In this document: positions 1-6,719 of the stretch, in pieces
How the letters are laid out: each line of letters opens with the position of its first letter
Numbering within the stretch: the stretch's first letter is position 1
NCBI GenBank assembly: GCA_937868075.1
Contig: CALMLL010000033.1
Span: forward strand, 1 to 64,000
Length of the DNA stretch: 64,000 nt
Direction of reading: 5' to 3'
Origin: an uncultured Marmoricola sp.
Lineage (GTDB): Bacteria > Actinomycetota > Actinomycetes > Propionibacteriales > Nocardioidaceae
Made by a program: the position numbers and the translations under genes
The notes under the pieces: model-generated
What the model was told of the DNA's origin: nothing
What the model saw: only the letters and a program-made list of their open reading frames with translations
Databases searched by the model: none

Positions 1-133
1 CGACCATGCCGACCCGGCGGTCGTGCAGGGCGATTCCGAGCACCGAGTCGGTGGGCTGGTAGCCGAGCATGTGCGGGAGGGCGGAGAGCAGGGACTCGGG
101 GCCGGTGATGCGGATCGTGGGGGTGCTGGACAT
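1..133 (-). CDS. DUF4192 domain protein, N-terminal fragment
   Basis: Minus-strand gene cut by the window edge; only the first 44 codons are visible. The start ATG is preceded by CAGGAGACGACC, a good ribosome binding site. The N-terminus reads MSSTPTIRITGPESLLSALP and continues with HMLGYQPTDSVLGIALHDRR, the typical opening of actinobacterial DUF4192 proteins (LL..P.lLGf.P.dSlv). The function of DUF4192 is unknown. It is the sole visible gene of a unit driven by a DNA-damage-type promoter 62 bp upstream, with the same leader as the beta-clamp gene. Confidence 0.75.
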   Translation of the reverse strand, partial: MSSTPTIRITGPESLLSALPHMLGYQPTDSVLGIALHDRRVGMV

Positions 134-195
134 GGGTCGTCTCCTGTCGGAGTCGGGAGCCGATGGTCAGTCGGCTCGGGTGGTTGGTGTCTTCG

Positions 196-218
196 ACGCT
201 ACCGCCGACCACCGACAA
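196..218 (-). promoter_or_regulatory. PafBC/RecA-NDp-type promoter, copy A
   Basis: Minus strand reads TTGTCGGTG-N8-TAGCGT, an exact match to the published mycobacterial RecA-independent damage promoter consensus TTGTCRGTG-N8-TANNNT, recognised with the PafBC activator. It is followed by GTCGAAGACACCAACC, a leader start shared by copies A-E and G. It drives the DUF4192 gene. Confidence 0.8.
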
Positions 219-239
219 ACCAACCCCCTCCCAGACCCC

Positions 240-288
240 CAGCTGCACCCACCCCGGCACCCCATGCCGGCTGCCACGGTGGGTGCAC
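240..288. repeat. Two-tier hairpin with CCCCATGCC loop (copy 1)
   Basis: Outer arms GCACCCACC/GGTGGGTGC enclose an inner stem CCGGC-ACCCCAT-GCCGG. The 49 bp are identical to 1656-1704. It lies between the end of the beta-clamp gene and promoter A, so it could serve as a terminator or insulator. Related hairpins with the same loop recur beside other promoters of the island. Confidence 0.6.
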
Positions 289-290
289 CT

Positions 291-333
291 CGAGGGCCCT
301 CTCCCCCGCCGGCGGCGGGCGGGAGGGCCCTCG
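291..333 (-). terminator. Terminator-like hairpin after the beta-clamp gene
   Basis: Arms CGAGGGCCCTCTCCC (291-305) and GGGAGGGCCCTCG (321-333) form a long GC stem 18 bp past the stop of the beta-clamp gene. No U-tract follows, as is common in actinobacteria. Confidence 0.6.
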
Positions 334-350
334 GGGTTTGGATGGGGTTT

Positions 351-1559
351 CTATCCGGCGAGGCGGACCGGCATGAGGACGTGCCGGTAGGTGGTGTCGT
401 CGGCGTCGGTGAGGATCATGGGACGGCCAGGGTCGGTCAGGTGGAGGGTGACCTTGTCGGCAGTCAGGGTGGCGATCGCGTCGAGGAGGAAGGCGGCGTT
501 GGCGCCGGTGGTCCAGGCCTCGGACTGGCCGGCGATGTCGGCCGGCAGGGCGGGGGCGGTGACCTTGGCGCGGTCGCCGTCGGTGGCGGGCGCGATCGTG
601 AGTGCGGTGGGGTTCACCGTGATCGTCACCGGGTTGTTCTTGGCTGCCTTGACGGCCGCCGACAGCGAGGCGGCGCGGGTGGCTGCCTGGAGGAGCTGGG
701 CTCGGTCGAGGGTGACGGTGCGGGTCGGGGCCTGCTCCAGGATCGAGGAGACCTTGGGGTACTCGCCGTCGAGGGTGCGGATCCGGCCTGTGGTGCTGTC
801 GTCGGCCAGGGTCAGCCAGGTGACGCCGGCGATGACGTCGACGCCCAAGCGCACCTGCGCGCTGGTGAGCCGTGGGAGCAGCTTGGCCAGGACGGGTGCG
901 GGGATGAGGACCTTCTCGGTGGTGGTCCCGTTGACGGGGATCGTGCCGCAGGCCAGTCGGTAGCGGTCCGTGGCGGTCAGGGTCAGGGAGCCCTTGTCCA
1001 GGACGGTGTTGATGCCGGTGAGGATCGGCAGCGTGTCCCCACGGTCGGCCGCGACGGTGACTCGCTCGACCAGGGCACTCAGTGCCTCTCGGTCGACGAC
1101 GTGGGTCGGAGCGGTGGTCGGCGGCAGGTCGGGGAAGGCGTCGACGGTGACGGTGTCGTCCAGGGGCAGGCTGTAGCCGGCGACGTGCACGACCGGGGTG
1201 TGGTCAGGGGTGTCGATCGTGACGTCGAGACGGTCGACGATGGACTTGGCGCTGCCCTTGACCGCAGCGGAGAGGACCTTGGTCAGGCTGGAGTGGTCCA
1301 ACAGCATCCGGCCCGGGGCGGCACCGGTGGCGGGCAGGATCACGGTGACCGCGGTCTCGAAGTCGAAGGTGGTCAGCTCGACCTCGGTGGGGCGCACGGT
1401 CGCCAGGACGCGGCTGAAGACGGGCATCGGCTTGCGGCCGGCGGTGGGGAACGCGAGGGTCTTCAGCGCGTCGACGAGGGCGCGGTAGCCGGCGGTGAAG
1501 GTGCCGGCGCTCGGGATCTTCTCGTCGGTCATCTGGCGGCGAGTGGCGGTGGTGGTCAT
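351..1559 (-). CDS. dnaN: DNA polymerase III beta sliding clamp (plasmid-borne DnaN)
   Basis: 402 residues, close to the usual 370-390 of a DnaN beta clamp, the ring that tethers DNA polymerases to DNA. Family marks include LPILTGI in the middle domain, ATDRYRLA, and the C-terminal VLMPVRL. An N-terminal extension of about 25 residues precedes the first clamp domain. The start ATG follows ACAGGAGACGACC. It is a single-gene unit under a DNA-damage-type promoter (1624-1646). The host must have its own chromosomal clamp, so this is an accessory copy. It may support damage-time synthesis or recruit plasmid proteins (inference). Hairpins follow the gene. Confidence 0.9.
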   Translation of the reverse strand: MTTTATRRQMTDEKIPSAGTFTAGYRALVDALKTLAFPTAGRKPMPVFSRVLATVRPTEVELTTFDFETAVTVILPATGAAPGRMLLDHSSLTKVLSAAVKGSAKSIVDRLDVTIDTPDHTPVVHVAGYSLPLDDTVTVDAFPDLPPTTAPTHVVDREALSALVERVTVAADRGDTLPILTGINTVLDKGSLTLTATDRYRLACGTIPVNGTTTEKVLIPAPVLAKLLPRLTSAQVRLGVDVIAGVTWLTLADDSTTGRIRTLDGEYPKVSSILEQAPTRTVTLDRAQLLQAATRAASLSAAVKAAKNNPVTITVNPTALTIAPATDGDRAKVTAPALPADIAGQSEAWTTGANAAFLLDAIATLTADKVTLHLTDPGRPMILTDADDTTYRHVLMPVRLAG

Positions 1560-1623
1560 GGTCGTCTCCTGTCGGAGTCAGGGGGCCAAGTGGTCAGCTC
1601 GGCCCGGGTGGTTGGTGTCTTCG

Positions 1624-1646
1624 ACGCTACCGCCGACCACCGACAA
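1624..1646 (-). promoter_or_regulatory. PafBC/RecA-NDp-type promoter, copy B
   Basis: TTGTCGGTG-N8-TAGCGT on the minus strand, 65 bp upstream of the beta-clamp ATG. The leader (GACTCCGACAGGAGACGACC before the ATG) is nearly the same as those of copies A and D, so promoter and leader were copied as a unit. Confidence 0.8.
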
Positions 1647-1655
1647 ACCAACCCC

Positions 1656-1723
1656 CAGCTGCACCCACCCCGGCACCCCATGCCGGCTGCCACGGTGGGT
1701 GCACACACCGGCCAGTGCCGGTG
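1656..1723. repeat. CCCCATGCC-loop hairpin (copy 2) plus second hairpin
   Basis: 1656-1704 repeats the 49 bp hairpin of 240-288 exactly. It is followed by CACCGGC/GCCGGTG (1706-1712, 1717-1723). Together they separate the end of the 1763-2104 gene from promoter B and probably end its transcript. Confidence 0.6.
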
Positions 1724-1762
1724 CACAGATGGGCGGGGCGGGGTCGGTCGGTATGCCCTGAT

Positions 1763-2104
1763 TCACCGGCCCCAGGTGTGGTACTGGATCGTGGCGTGGA
1801 TTGTGAGCCGGCGCTCCAACAGATCGTGGGTTCGTGCCTGAATCCCTGCGCGAATCGCGGCTAGATCGACGGTGCCGACGCCGAGATGTGCGGCGAGAGC
1901 CGGCAGCAGTTCGGGACGTTCCTGCTCGACCCGGCCCAGGCGTTGCCAGGTCAACTCAAGCTCCCGATCCACCTCGCCCTTGGCGAAGTAGTGCGAGGCC
2001 GAGCGCGCGTCCAAGATCGCCTTGGCGATATCGTGCCGGACCGCGCGGACGAGAGCGGCCTCGCCCGCGGCGAGGGTCGGGGTAGGGGTGGGTTCCGTTG
2101 TCAT
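1763..2104 (-). CDS. Hypothetical protein, 113 aa
   Basis: Start chosen at the ATG preceded by CCAGGAGGCCGCA (strong site); the reading frame is open further upstream but that part overlaps promoter C. The protein begins MTTEPTPTPTLAAGE and is predicted mostly helical, with charged stretches (GEVDRELELTWQRLGRVEQE). No catalytic motif or membrane segment is visible and the family is not recognised. It is a single-gene unit under a DNA-damage-type promoter. Confidence 0.65.
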   Translation of the reverse strand: MTTEPTPTPTLAAGEAALVRAVRHDIAKAILDARSASHYFAKGEVDRELELTWQRLGRVEQERPELLPALAAHLGVGTVDLAAIRAGIQARTHDLLERRLTIHATIQYHTWGR

Positions 2105-2163
2105 TGCGGCCTCCTGGGCCTTCTCTCGGGTGGTCAGCCCGTCACTCTTGGTTGGTGTCTTCG

Positions 2164-2186
2164 ACGCTACCGGCCACCACCGACAA
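2164..2186 (-). promoter_or_regulatory. PafBC/RecA-NDp-type promoter, copy C
   Basis: Minus strand TTGTCGGTG-N8-TAGCGT with the shared GTCGAAGACACCAA start region; 60 bp upstream of the ATG at 2104. Confidence 0.8.
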
Positions 2187-2202
2187 CCCCCTCGCTGCAC
2201 CG

Positions 2203-2245
2203 AAGAGGGCCCTTCCCGCCAGGGCAGCGGGCGGAGGGCCCTCTT
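2203..2245 (-). terminator. Terminator-like hairpin
   Basis: AAGAGGGCCCT (2203-2213) pairs with AGGGCCCTCTT (2235-2245). It lies just past the stop of the small zinc protein (2255) and just upstream of promoter C. Confidence 0.6.
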
Positions 2246-2254
2246 GGGGGTGCC

Positions 2255-2371
2255 TCAGAAGTCCTCGTCTGGAGCGCAGCGCCAGCAGATCAGGTCGGCG
2301 GGCGGGGTTGCACCGTCGAGCTGGTCCCCACAGCGGGGGCAGAAGCCGATGTCGAGGTCGTCCTCGGGCAT
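2255..2371 (-). CDS. Small zinc-ribbon protein, 38 aa
   Basis: Encodes MPEDDLDIGFCPRCGDQLDG and continues to a second pair, CWRC, so two CxxC knuckles (FCPRC and ICWRC) about 17 residues apart can bind one zinc ion. The start ATG follows GAGAGGAGGTGACCACC, an excellent ribosome binding site, which is the main reason to accept so short a gene. It lies 34 bp after the stop of the gene split by the transposon and was originally its operon partner under promoter D. Function unknown; it may bind protein or nucleic acid. Confidence 0.65.
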   Translation of the reverse strand: MPEDDLDIGFCPRCGDQLDGATPPADLICWRCAPDEDF

Positions 2372-2405
2372 GGTGGTCACCTCCTCTCCGGTCTGGGCTG
2401 TGGGG

Positions 2406-2553
2406 TTAGGCGGCGGACGGGGTCTGCCAGTCCAGGCCGAGGGTGGCCGTGATCTGGTCCAGGATCGCGGCCGGGTCGGGGAGAGTGCTGATGAGAGTGG
2501 CGAGCTCGCCGTCGGTCAGGACGGCCTGAGCGTTGGCGTCACAGTCGACCTCG
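2406..2553 (-). pseudogene. 3' half of a gene split by the transposon
   Basis: The reading frame ends ...ATLGLDWQTPSAA-stop and begins at the left transposon boundary with HEVDCDANAQAVLTDGELA. Deleting the element (2554-6100) and one CCTCG copy joins it in frame to the 5' half at 6101-6422, giving an uninterrupted 154-codon gene (465 nt) reading GMHEVDCDANAQ across the join. The family is not recognised. This half has lost its promoter and start. Confidence 0.85.
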
Positions 2554-2633
2554 TGTCAGCGCTGATCGACTCTGAGACGGGCCCGGCCCCGCTCCGGCCA
2601 ATCTGAGACAGGCTCAACAGAGGATTCCGAGAC
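2554..2633 (+). repeat. Left transposon end with TGAGAC repeats
   Basis: Terminal TGTCAGCGCTGATCGACTCT, then TGAGAC at 2573-2578 and 2604-2609 and CGAGAC at 2628-2633. Spacings are 31 and 24 bp, suggestive of transposase binding sites. Confidence 0.75.
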
Positions 2634-2749
2634 AGGCTGCCGCACCGGGGCAGCTTGTGGACGCTGGCCGTGGCGCGTCGTTTTGCTCAGGGCGCGACGC
2701 TCGCCCGGACCGCCACCGATTCGGCGTGAGGCCAGGGTGGCGTCTGCAC

Positions 2750-3105
2750 TCAGCGGGCCACGCCCTCCCTGTCGGTGCGCTCGAGTTGGTGCACGAGCTT
2801 GGCCACGGTCGCGGTCCAGCCGGTCTGGTGACTCGCGCCGAGACCGGCGCCGGTGTTGCCGTCGACGTTCTCGTAGAACGGGTTGAGGTCCAGCCAGAGG
2901 GGTCGTCGGCCATGACTTCGTCACCATGGCAACCCGGCGCCCGTTCACCGGGTCGGGCGCGAAGATCCCTACCAGTCGCTGGGAGAGGTCGCGCGCGACC
3001 TAAACCAGGCTGGTTCAGCGCGCCGAACCGGTGGGCAGCTCGACATGCAGGTCATCGCCGTAGTTGTGACCGATCTTCTGCAGTGCCTCGATCAGGCACG
3101 ATGAG
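2750..3105 (-). pseudogene. Remnant of a GH63/MGH1-like glycoside hydrolase (C-terminal part)
   Basis: Minus-strand fragments match the end of actinobacterial glucosidases. First comes CLIEALQKIGHNYGDDLHVE followed by LPTGSAR, then a stop and a frame change. The last 50 codons read [18 protein letters not shown] and [20 protein letters not shown] before the stop at 2750-2752. Only this tail remains and it is broken by an in-frame stop and at least one frameshift, so it is non-functional cargo of the transposon. Confidence 0.65.
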
Positions 3106-3189
3106 TGCGGTGTTCATGCACTCATTCGACCTGTGGCCAAGCTTGACAACCAGTGGCGGGAAAGACGGTGAACGATAAGGTCTCGCCAT

Positions 3190-4150
3190 ACGCGTGACCG
3201 TTATGGTCAACCGGGGCAGCCGGGCTACGACATCGCCACCGCGCTGGAGGTCTTGGAACACCGATCCGCCATCGGGGTCCAGAGATGAGCGTGGCGGTCG
3301 CGGCCACGACGGAGGTTGTGGACCTCGGCGGCATGCTCATCCGGCAAGACTGCTCGCTCGCTGCGGCCACAGAATCCGACCTCCTGGTAATACCGGTCCA
3401 GCGGAAGCCCCTGGCTGCCATGGACCATCGGATCGTCGCGGCGGTGCGGTGCGGTGCGGGCGGCCGGCAGCAGCAGTTCGGTCGCGGGCCCATGGACGGG
3501 CGCATTCGTCCTCGGCGCCGCCGGGCTGCTCGACGGACTGCCGTGCACAACGCATTGGCGTTGGTGCGATCGTCTCGCCGAGTGACATCCGCGGGCTCGC
3601 GTGTTCCCCAATGTCCTCTATGCCGGAGCCGGCGCCGTCTGGACCTCGGCCGGCGATTCCGCCGATAGCGACCTACTCATCGAACTGGTCCGTCGCCGGC
3701 ACGGCGCGGCGGCGGCCGCAGGGATCGCCCGGTCCATCGTGACGCCGGCCCACCGCCGGGGCACACAAGCACAGTTCGTCCCGACCGTGCGATCGGCGCG
3801 TCCGGGCGATCTTGAGCGGTTGCAGGCCGCGGTGCTCGCCACTCCTGCGCGGGACTGGTCCCTCGCCGCGATGGCCAGCGAGGCCGGCCTGTCGGCGCGA
3901 ACCTTGGCGAGGCGTTTCGCCACCGAGACCGGGCAGTCGCCCATCACCTGGCTCGTCGCGGCCTGGCTCACCTGCGCGCAGGAACTCCTGGAAAGCACCG
4001 GTCTCCCGGTCGAAGCGGTCGCCGACGCCGCAGGATTCGCGAGTGCTGACTTGCTGCGCAGGCATTTTCGCGTCCGCTACTGGACCAGTCCGCAAGCGCA
4101 CCGGCTGGCGATGCGCCACGCCAGAGCAACCGGCGACCGCAGGTCCGACG
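3190..4150 (+). pseudogene. Decayed GlxA/AraC-family transcriptional regulator
   Basis: Pieces of a DJ-1/PfpI-plus-AraC regulator lie in different frames: QPGYDIATALEVLEHRSAIG near 3210, then ATTEVVDLGGMLIRQDCSLA near 3305 in another frame, then a long C-terminal piece from 3601 (NVLYAGAGAVWTSAG, HRRGTQAQFV). The two helix-turn-helix units of the AraC domain follow (WSLAAMASEAGLSARTLARR and VEAVADAAGFASADLLRRHF). At least two frameshifts or stops separate the N-terminal sensor from the DNA-binding domain. The 3' end meets the convergent hydrolase gene. The reading frame runs on to 4347 beyond the homologous part. Confidence 0.7.
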
Positions 4151-4168
4151 GCCCGCCCGTGGCGGAGG

Positions 4169-5245
4169 TCAGGTGGTCGCGAGCAACTCGCGCAGATTCG
4201 CGTCGACCTCGTCCAGATAGGACTGCTCGAAGCCGAACAGCCCGAAGTGCCCGGCGATCGAGTGCAGCACCCTCAGTTCGCTGCCCGGTGTCAGCTTCTG
4301 CTCGGCGGCACAATCGCGCGGCGGGAAGAACATGTCCTGCTCGATAGGCATGACGAACATGCGCGCGGTGATCCGGCCGAGCGCCGCCGCGAGGTCGCCA
4401 TCGGCGTTGCGGGCGACGTCGCCGCGTTGCCACTTCCAGCCCATGGTGAGCAGGGCGTTGGGGTCCATCAACCCGAAGAGCAGCCGTATAAAGCCGTTCT
4501 GGAAATCGTCGTAGGTCTCGAACTGCATTCCCTCGACTAGCGGCGGTATGCCGCGCCAGAACTCGGTCTTCCAAAAGTCCGTCGTCAGACCCATGGTCGC
4601 CCAGATGTCGGCATGCCGGTGCAGGCCGGCGATGACGTCGGTGGGCGCGGCATACTCCCCACCGTTGAAGCCGGGGTCGCTGGTGATCGCGTCGAGCAGG
4701 GTGCGGGTGAAGAGGAAGTCGTGCGGCGTGTTCTGCGCGGTGCCCGCGATCGGGGCGGCACGAACCACCTTGTCGGGGAAGCGAACTGCCCATTCCCACG
4801 TCTGCTGCGCGCCCATCGACCCGCCCACGACGAGGGCCAGGCGCTCGATGCCGAAGTGTTCACGCAGCAGCTGCTCCTGGGCGCGCACGTCGTCGCCGAT
4901 CCGCACGTGCGGGAACTTCGACATCGCGATGCTCGGGTCGTCGGCGTTGTGTGGGGAGGTCGAGAGCCCGTTGCCGATCTGATTGACGACGACGATGAAA
5001 TAGCGTTCGGGGTCCAGGGCCCGCCCCGGCCCGATGTAGGCCTGCGCCCACGTCGCGTGCGTGCCCGAGAACCACGTCGGGATAAGGATCGCGTTGTTCT
5101 TGTCCTCGGCGAGGGTCCCGAAGGTGGCGACCGCGAGTTGCAGGTCGGGGATCACCCCGCCCTCCTCCAACTCGAACCGGCCGATCGAGACCAGGTCGTA
5201 GGGCCCCTGAGCCTCAGCGGTGTAGAAGGGAATGTCGAGAGCCAT
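4169..5245 (-). CDS. Alpha/beta hydrolase, homoserine O-acetyltransferase (MetX)-like
   Basis: 358 residues with the MetX-type alpha/beta-hydrolase layout: nucleophile elbow GGSMG near residue 141 (VVGGSMGAQQTWEWA), acid in IEQDMFF, and histidine in AGHFGLFG near the C-terminus. The ATG follows CGGAGGTTGACGT. MetX enzymes acylate homoserine, but many MetX-like cargo proteins lack proven substrate, so only the fold and triad are claimed. It is the only intact enzyme in the transposon. Its 3' end abuts the decayed GlxA regulator, which may once have controlled it. Confidence 0.8.
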   Translation of the reverse strand: MALDIPFYTAEAQGPYDLVSIGRFELEEGGVIPDLQLAVATFGTLAEDKNNAILIPTWFSGTHATWAQAYIGPGRALDPERYFIVVVNQIGNGLSTSPHNADDPSIAMSKFPHVRIGDDVRAQEQLLREHFGIERLALVVGGSMGAQQTWEWAVRFPDKVVRAAPIAGTAQNTPHDFLFTRTLLDAITSDPGFNGGEYAAPTDVIAGLHRHADIWATMGLTTDFWKTEFWRGIPPLVEGMQFETYDDFQNGFIRLLFGLMDPNALLTMGWKWQRGDVARNADGDLAAALGRITARMFVMPIEQDMFFPPRDCAAEQKLTPGSELRVLHSIAGHFGLFGFEQSYLDEVDANLRELLATT

Positions 5246-5543
5246 ACGTCAACCTCCGTCGTCGGATCCACCTGTGCCGCAGCGGCAGCGAGCGCCGTAT
5301 GCTGTGCCCGCGCCATTGTGCCCTGCCGGAACCTCCGTCGGCCAGCGGTCGCACGTGGATCTGTTCGGGTGGGTGGACGGATTTCCGGCTCGTGCCCTCG
5401 GAGGACGTTTCGAAGGGCGCAACCGGCGCGTCGAGAAGTGCTGGTCGGCCAGGCTCCTCTCGACCCCGGTGATGGCGATGACCTGGGCCGGACGCAACGG
5501 GGCCGTGTCGAGCTCAGGCAGTGGCATCTGAGTAGATGGGGGC
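5246..5543. other. Divergent intergenic region, no gene recognised
   Basis: 298 bp between the divergent hydrolase gene and the 5544 gene inside the transposon. A minus-strand reading frame from 5530 (MPLPELDTAPLRPAQVIAIT) resembles nothing known to me and degenerates. It presumably holds promoters for both genes, but no clear pair of boxes was identified. Confidence 0.5.
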
Positions 5544-5981
5544 ATGGACGACACCTGGACCAGCAGAGACCTACCCGTGCTCACTGCGATCGTGGAGGTG
5601 TTCGAGCGCACGGGAAGAGTCATGAGCCCGAACGAGATCGTGGAGCAATCGGGTCTGCGGGCTGACCAGGTCGAGGCCGCACTGCGAGCTCTCGAAAGCG
5701 AAGACCCGCCCTTCATCACCAAGCTGGAGCGGCGAGCCTCAGGTGGGATCAGTCTCGTTGGCAAGCCCACTGGTCACGCACGACGCGCGGTCGGGGCGTG
5801 GCCCACTCCCGAGAGCATCGCCGATCGACTCATTAGCGCCCTCGACTTGGCAGCCGACCGAGAGCCGGATCCAGAGCGGAAGGGCTGGCTGCGCAAGACC
5901 GCCGGATACCTTGGCAACGCAGGTCGGGATCTCGCGGTTGAGATCGGAGCGACCGCGATCAACCGCCAGATAGGGATGTGA
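5544..5981 (+). CDS. Conserved actinobacterial hypothetical protein, winged-helix-like N-terminus
   Basis: 145 residues. The first 65 look like a winged-helix unit (VLTAIVEVFERTGRVMSPNE, then QSGLRADQVEAALRALE). The second half is HARRAVGAWPTPESIADRLI followed by a helical, Gly-containing tail ending NRQIGM. The pattern resembles a small conserved actinobacterial protein of unknown role. Its stop lies 14 bp before the first of the right-end TGAGAC repeats, so it is the rightmost cargo gene. The ATG follows GATGGGGGC. Confidence 0.7.
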   Translation: MDDTWTSRDLPVLTAIVEVFERTGRVMSPNEIVEQSGLRADQVEAALRALESEDPPFITKLERRASGGISLVGKPTGHARRAVGAWPTPESIADRLISALDLAADREPDPERKGWLRKTAGYLGNAGRDLAVEIGATAINRQIGM

Positions 5982-5994
5982 GACCTTGGAGGCC

Positions 5995-6100
5995 GTCTCA
6001 AGCTCCTCGTCTGACGTCTCAAAGTCCGCCGCTGGAGCGCCGATCTGTCTCACGCCGTCTCGTACTCCGGGGTAAGTCTCAAAATCGCTCGCCGTTGACA
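5995..6100 (-). repeat. Right transposon end with TGAGAC repeats
   Basis: Reading inward on the minus strand from 6100: TGTCAACGGCGAGCGATTTT, then TGAGAC at 6076-6081, CGAGAC at 6057-6062, TGAGAC at 6047-6052, 6016-6021 and 5995-6000. Five sites here against three on the left give an asymmetric element, as in Tn7/Tn402-like transposons. Confidence 0.75.
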
Positions 6101-6422
6101 CCTCGTGCATGCCTTTACCGGGCTGGTAGCGGCACAGGGTCCCTAGCCACTCGTACTTTGGATCTTCCGTGACGGTGAAGGCGACGTCCTGGCCCTCGTC
6201 GGTCAGGGCGGTGAGGACGGCCTCGGCGGCGTCGCGGCACTCGCCGACGGAGCGCTCTTCGATGTCGACCCAGAGCGTCTGGTCGGGGCGGGTGTGGTCC
6301 AGCAGCCGGGTGACGTCCTCGTCGGTCCAGGGGTCGTCGGTGAACGCGGTAGCAGCCATCCGGATGGCTTCCGGGTCGAGGTCTGCCGGTAGCGCCAGGC
6401 GGTAGTAGGTGCGGTCTCCCAT
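6101..6422 (-). pseudogene. 5' half of the gene split by the transposon
   Basis: Starts MGDRTYYRLALPADLDPEAI after ACAGGAGACGACCGAC and runs to GKGMHEV at the right transposon boundary. The frame then continues into the element to 5739, adding about 120 foreign residues antisense to the 5544 gene. The intact ancestor was 154 residues with motifs YEWLGTLCRY and VDCDANAQAVL. It is under promoter D, so a hybrid protein may still be made. Family not recognised. Confidence 0.8.
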
Positions 6423-6489
6423 GTCGGTCGTCTCCTGTCGGAGTCAGGAGGCCAAGTGGTCAGCTCGGCCCGGGTGGTTGGTGTCTTCG

Positions 6490-6512
6490 ACGCTACCGGC
6501 CACCACCGACAA
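6490..6512 (-). promoter_or_regulatory. PafBC/RecA-NDp-type promoter, copy D
   Basis: Minus strand TTGTCGGTG-N8-TAGCGT, 68 bp before the ATG at 6422. The TAG of its -10 box is also the stop codon of the upstream 74-residue protein (6493-6717). Confidence 0.8.
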
Positions 6513-6717
6513 GAGAGCCGGCCTTCCCCGGTTGGTCCGCCTCCCCCAGGGACCCCATGCCGGCAGGCTCAGGGTCATCCTCGTCCTGGGGGGTCGGGTA
6601 GTGCTGCTCGAGGTGGGCGGCGACGAGCTGGTCGAGCTCCTGCTCGCTGCCGGCGCTCAGGGTGCTGGTCTCGCCGGTGACCGGGTCGGTGATGTCGGCG
6701 ACGTGGCGGGTGGTCAT
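6493..6717 (-). CDS. Small hypothetical protein, 74 aa
   Basis: Starts MTTRHVADITDPVTGETSTL after AAAGGAAACTGACC, immediately after the ArdC-like gene. An N-terminal segment that could form a small beta unit is followed by a helix (QELDQLVAAHLEQHYP) and an acidic, Pro/Gly-rich tail. No family recognised. Its 3' end overlaps promoter D. Confidence 0.6.
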   Translation of the reverse strand: MTTRHVADITDPVTGETSTLSAGSEQELDQLVAAHLEQHYPTPQDEDDPEPAGMGSLGEADQPGKAGSLVGGGR

Positions 6718-6719
6718 GG

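Larger units (their letters stand above)
2554..6100. mobile_element. Non-autonomous TGTCA-ended transposon, 3,547 bp
   Basis: Both ends begin TGTCA and match at 19 of the first 25 bases (left TGTCAGCGCTGATCGACTCT, right TGTCAACGGCGAGCGATTTT, each followed by GAGAC). It is flanked by a 5 bp duplication, CCTCG, at 2549-2553 and 6101-6105. TGAGAC repeats lie inside both ends (three left, five right). TGTCA termini, 5 bp duplication and multiple subterminal repeats resemble Tn402/Tn5053-type elements (TniA family). No transposase gene is seen, so it would need one in trans. It carries two decayed genes, one intact hydrolase and one small intact gene of chromosomal type. Confidence 0.85.

Noticed and set aside
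69-1841. 590-codon plus-strand open frame
   Set aside because: Antisense shadow of the DNA polymerase III beta-clamp gene; high GC keeps the opposite strand open and its sequence is low-complexity Gly/Asp/Arg.
2656-3178. Transposase gene in the left part of the transposon
   Set aside because: All frames were read; the only recognisable coding remnant is a glycoside hydrolase tail. No DDE, serine or tyrosine recombinase motif was seen.
5739-6422. 227-aa minus-strand protein as an intact gene
   Set aside because: Only the first ~107 codons are original; the rest is transposon sequence antisense to the 5544 gene. Treated as the 5' half of a split gene.
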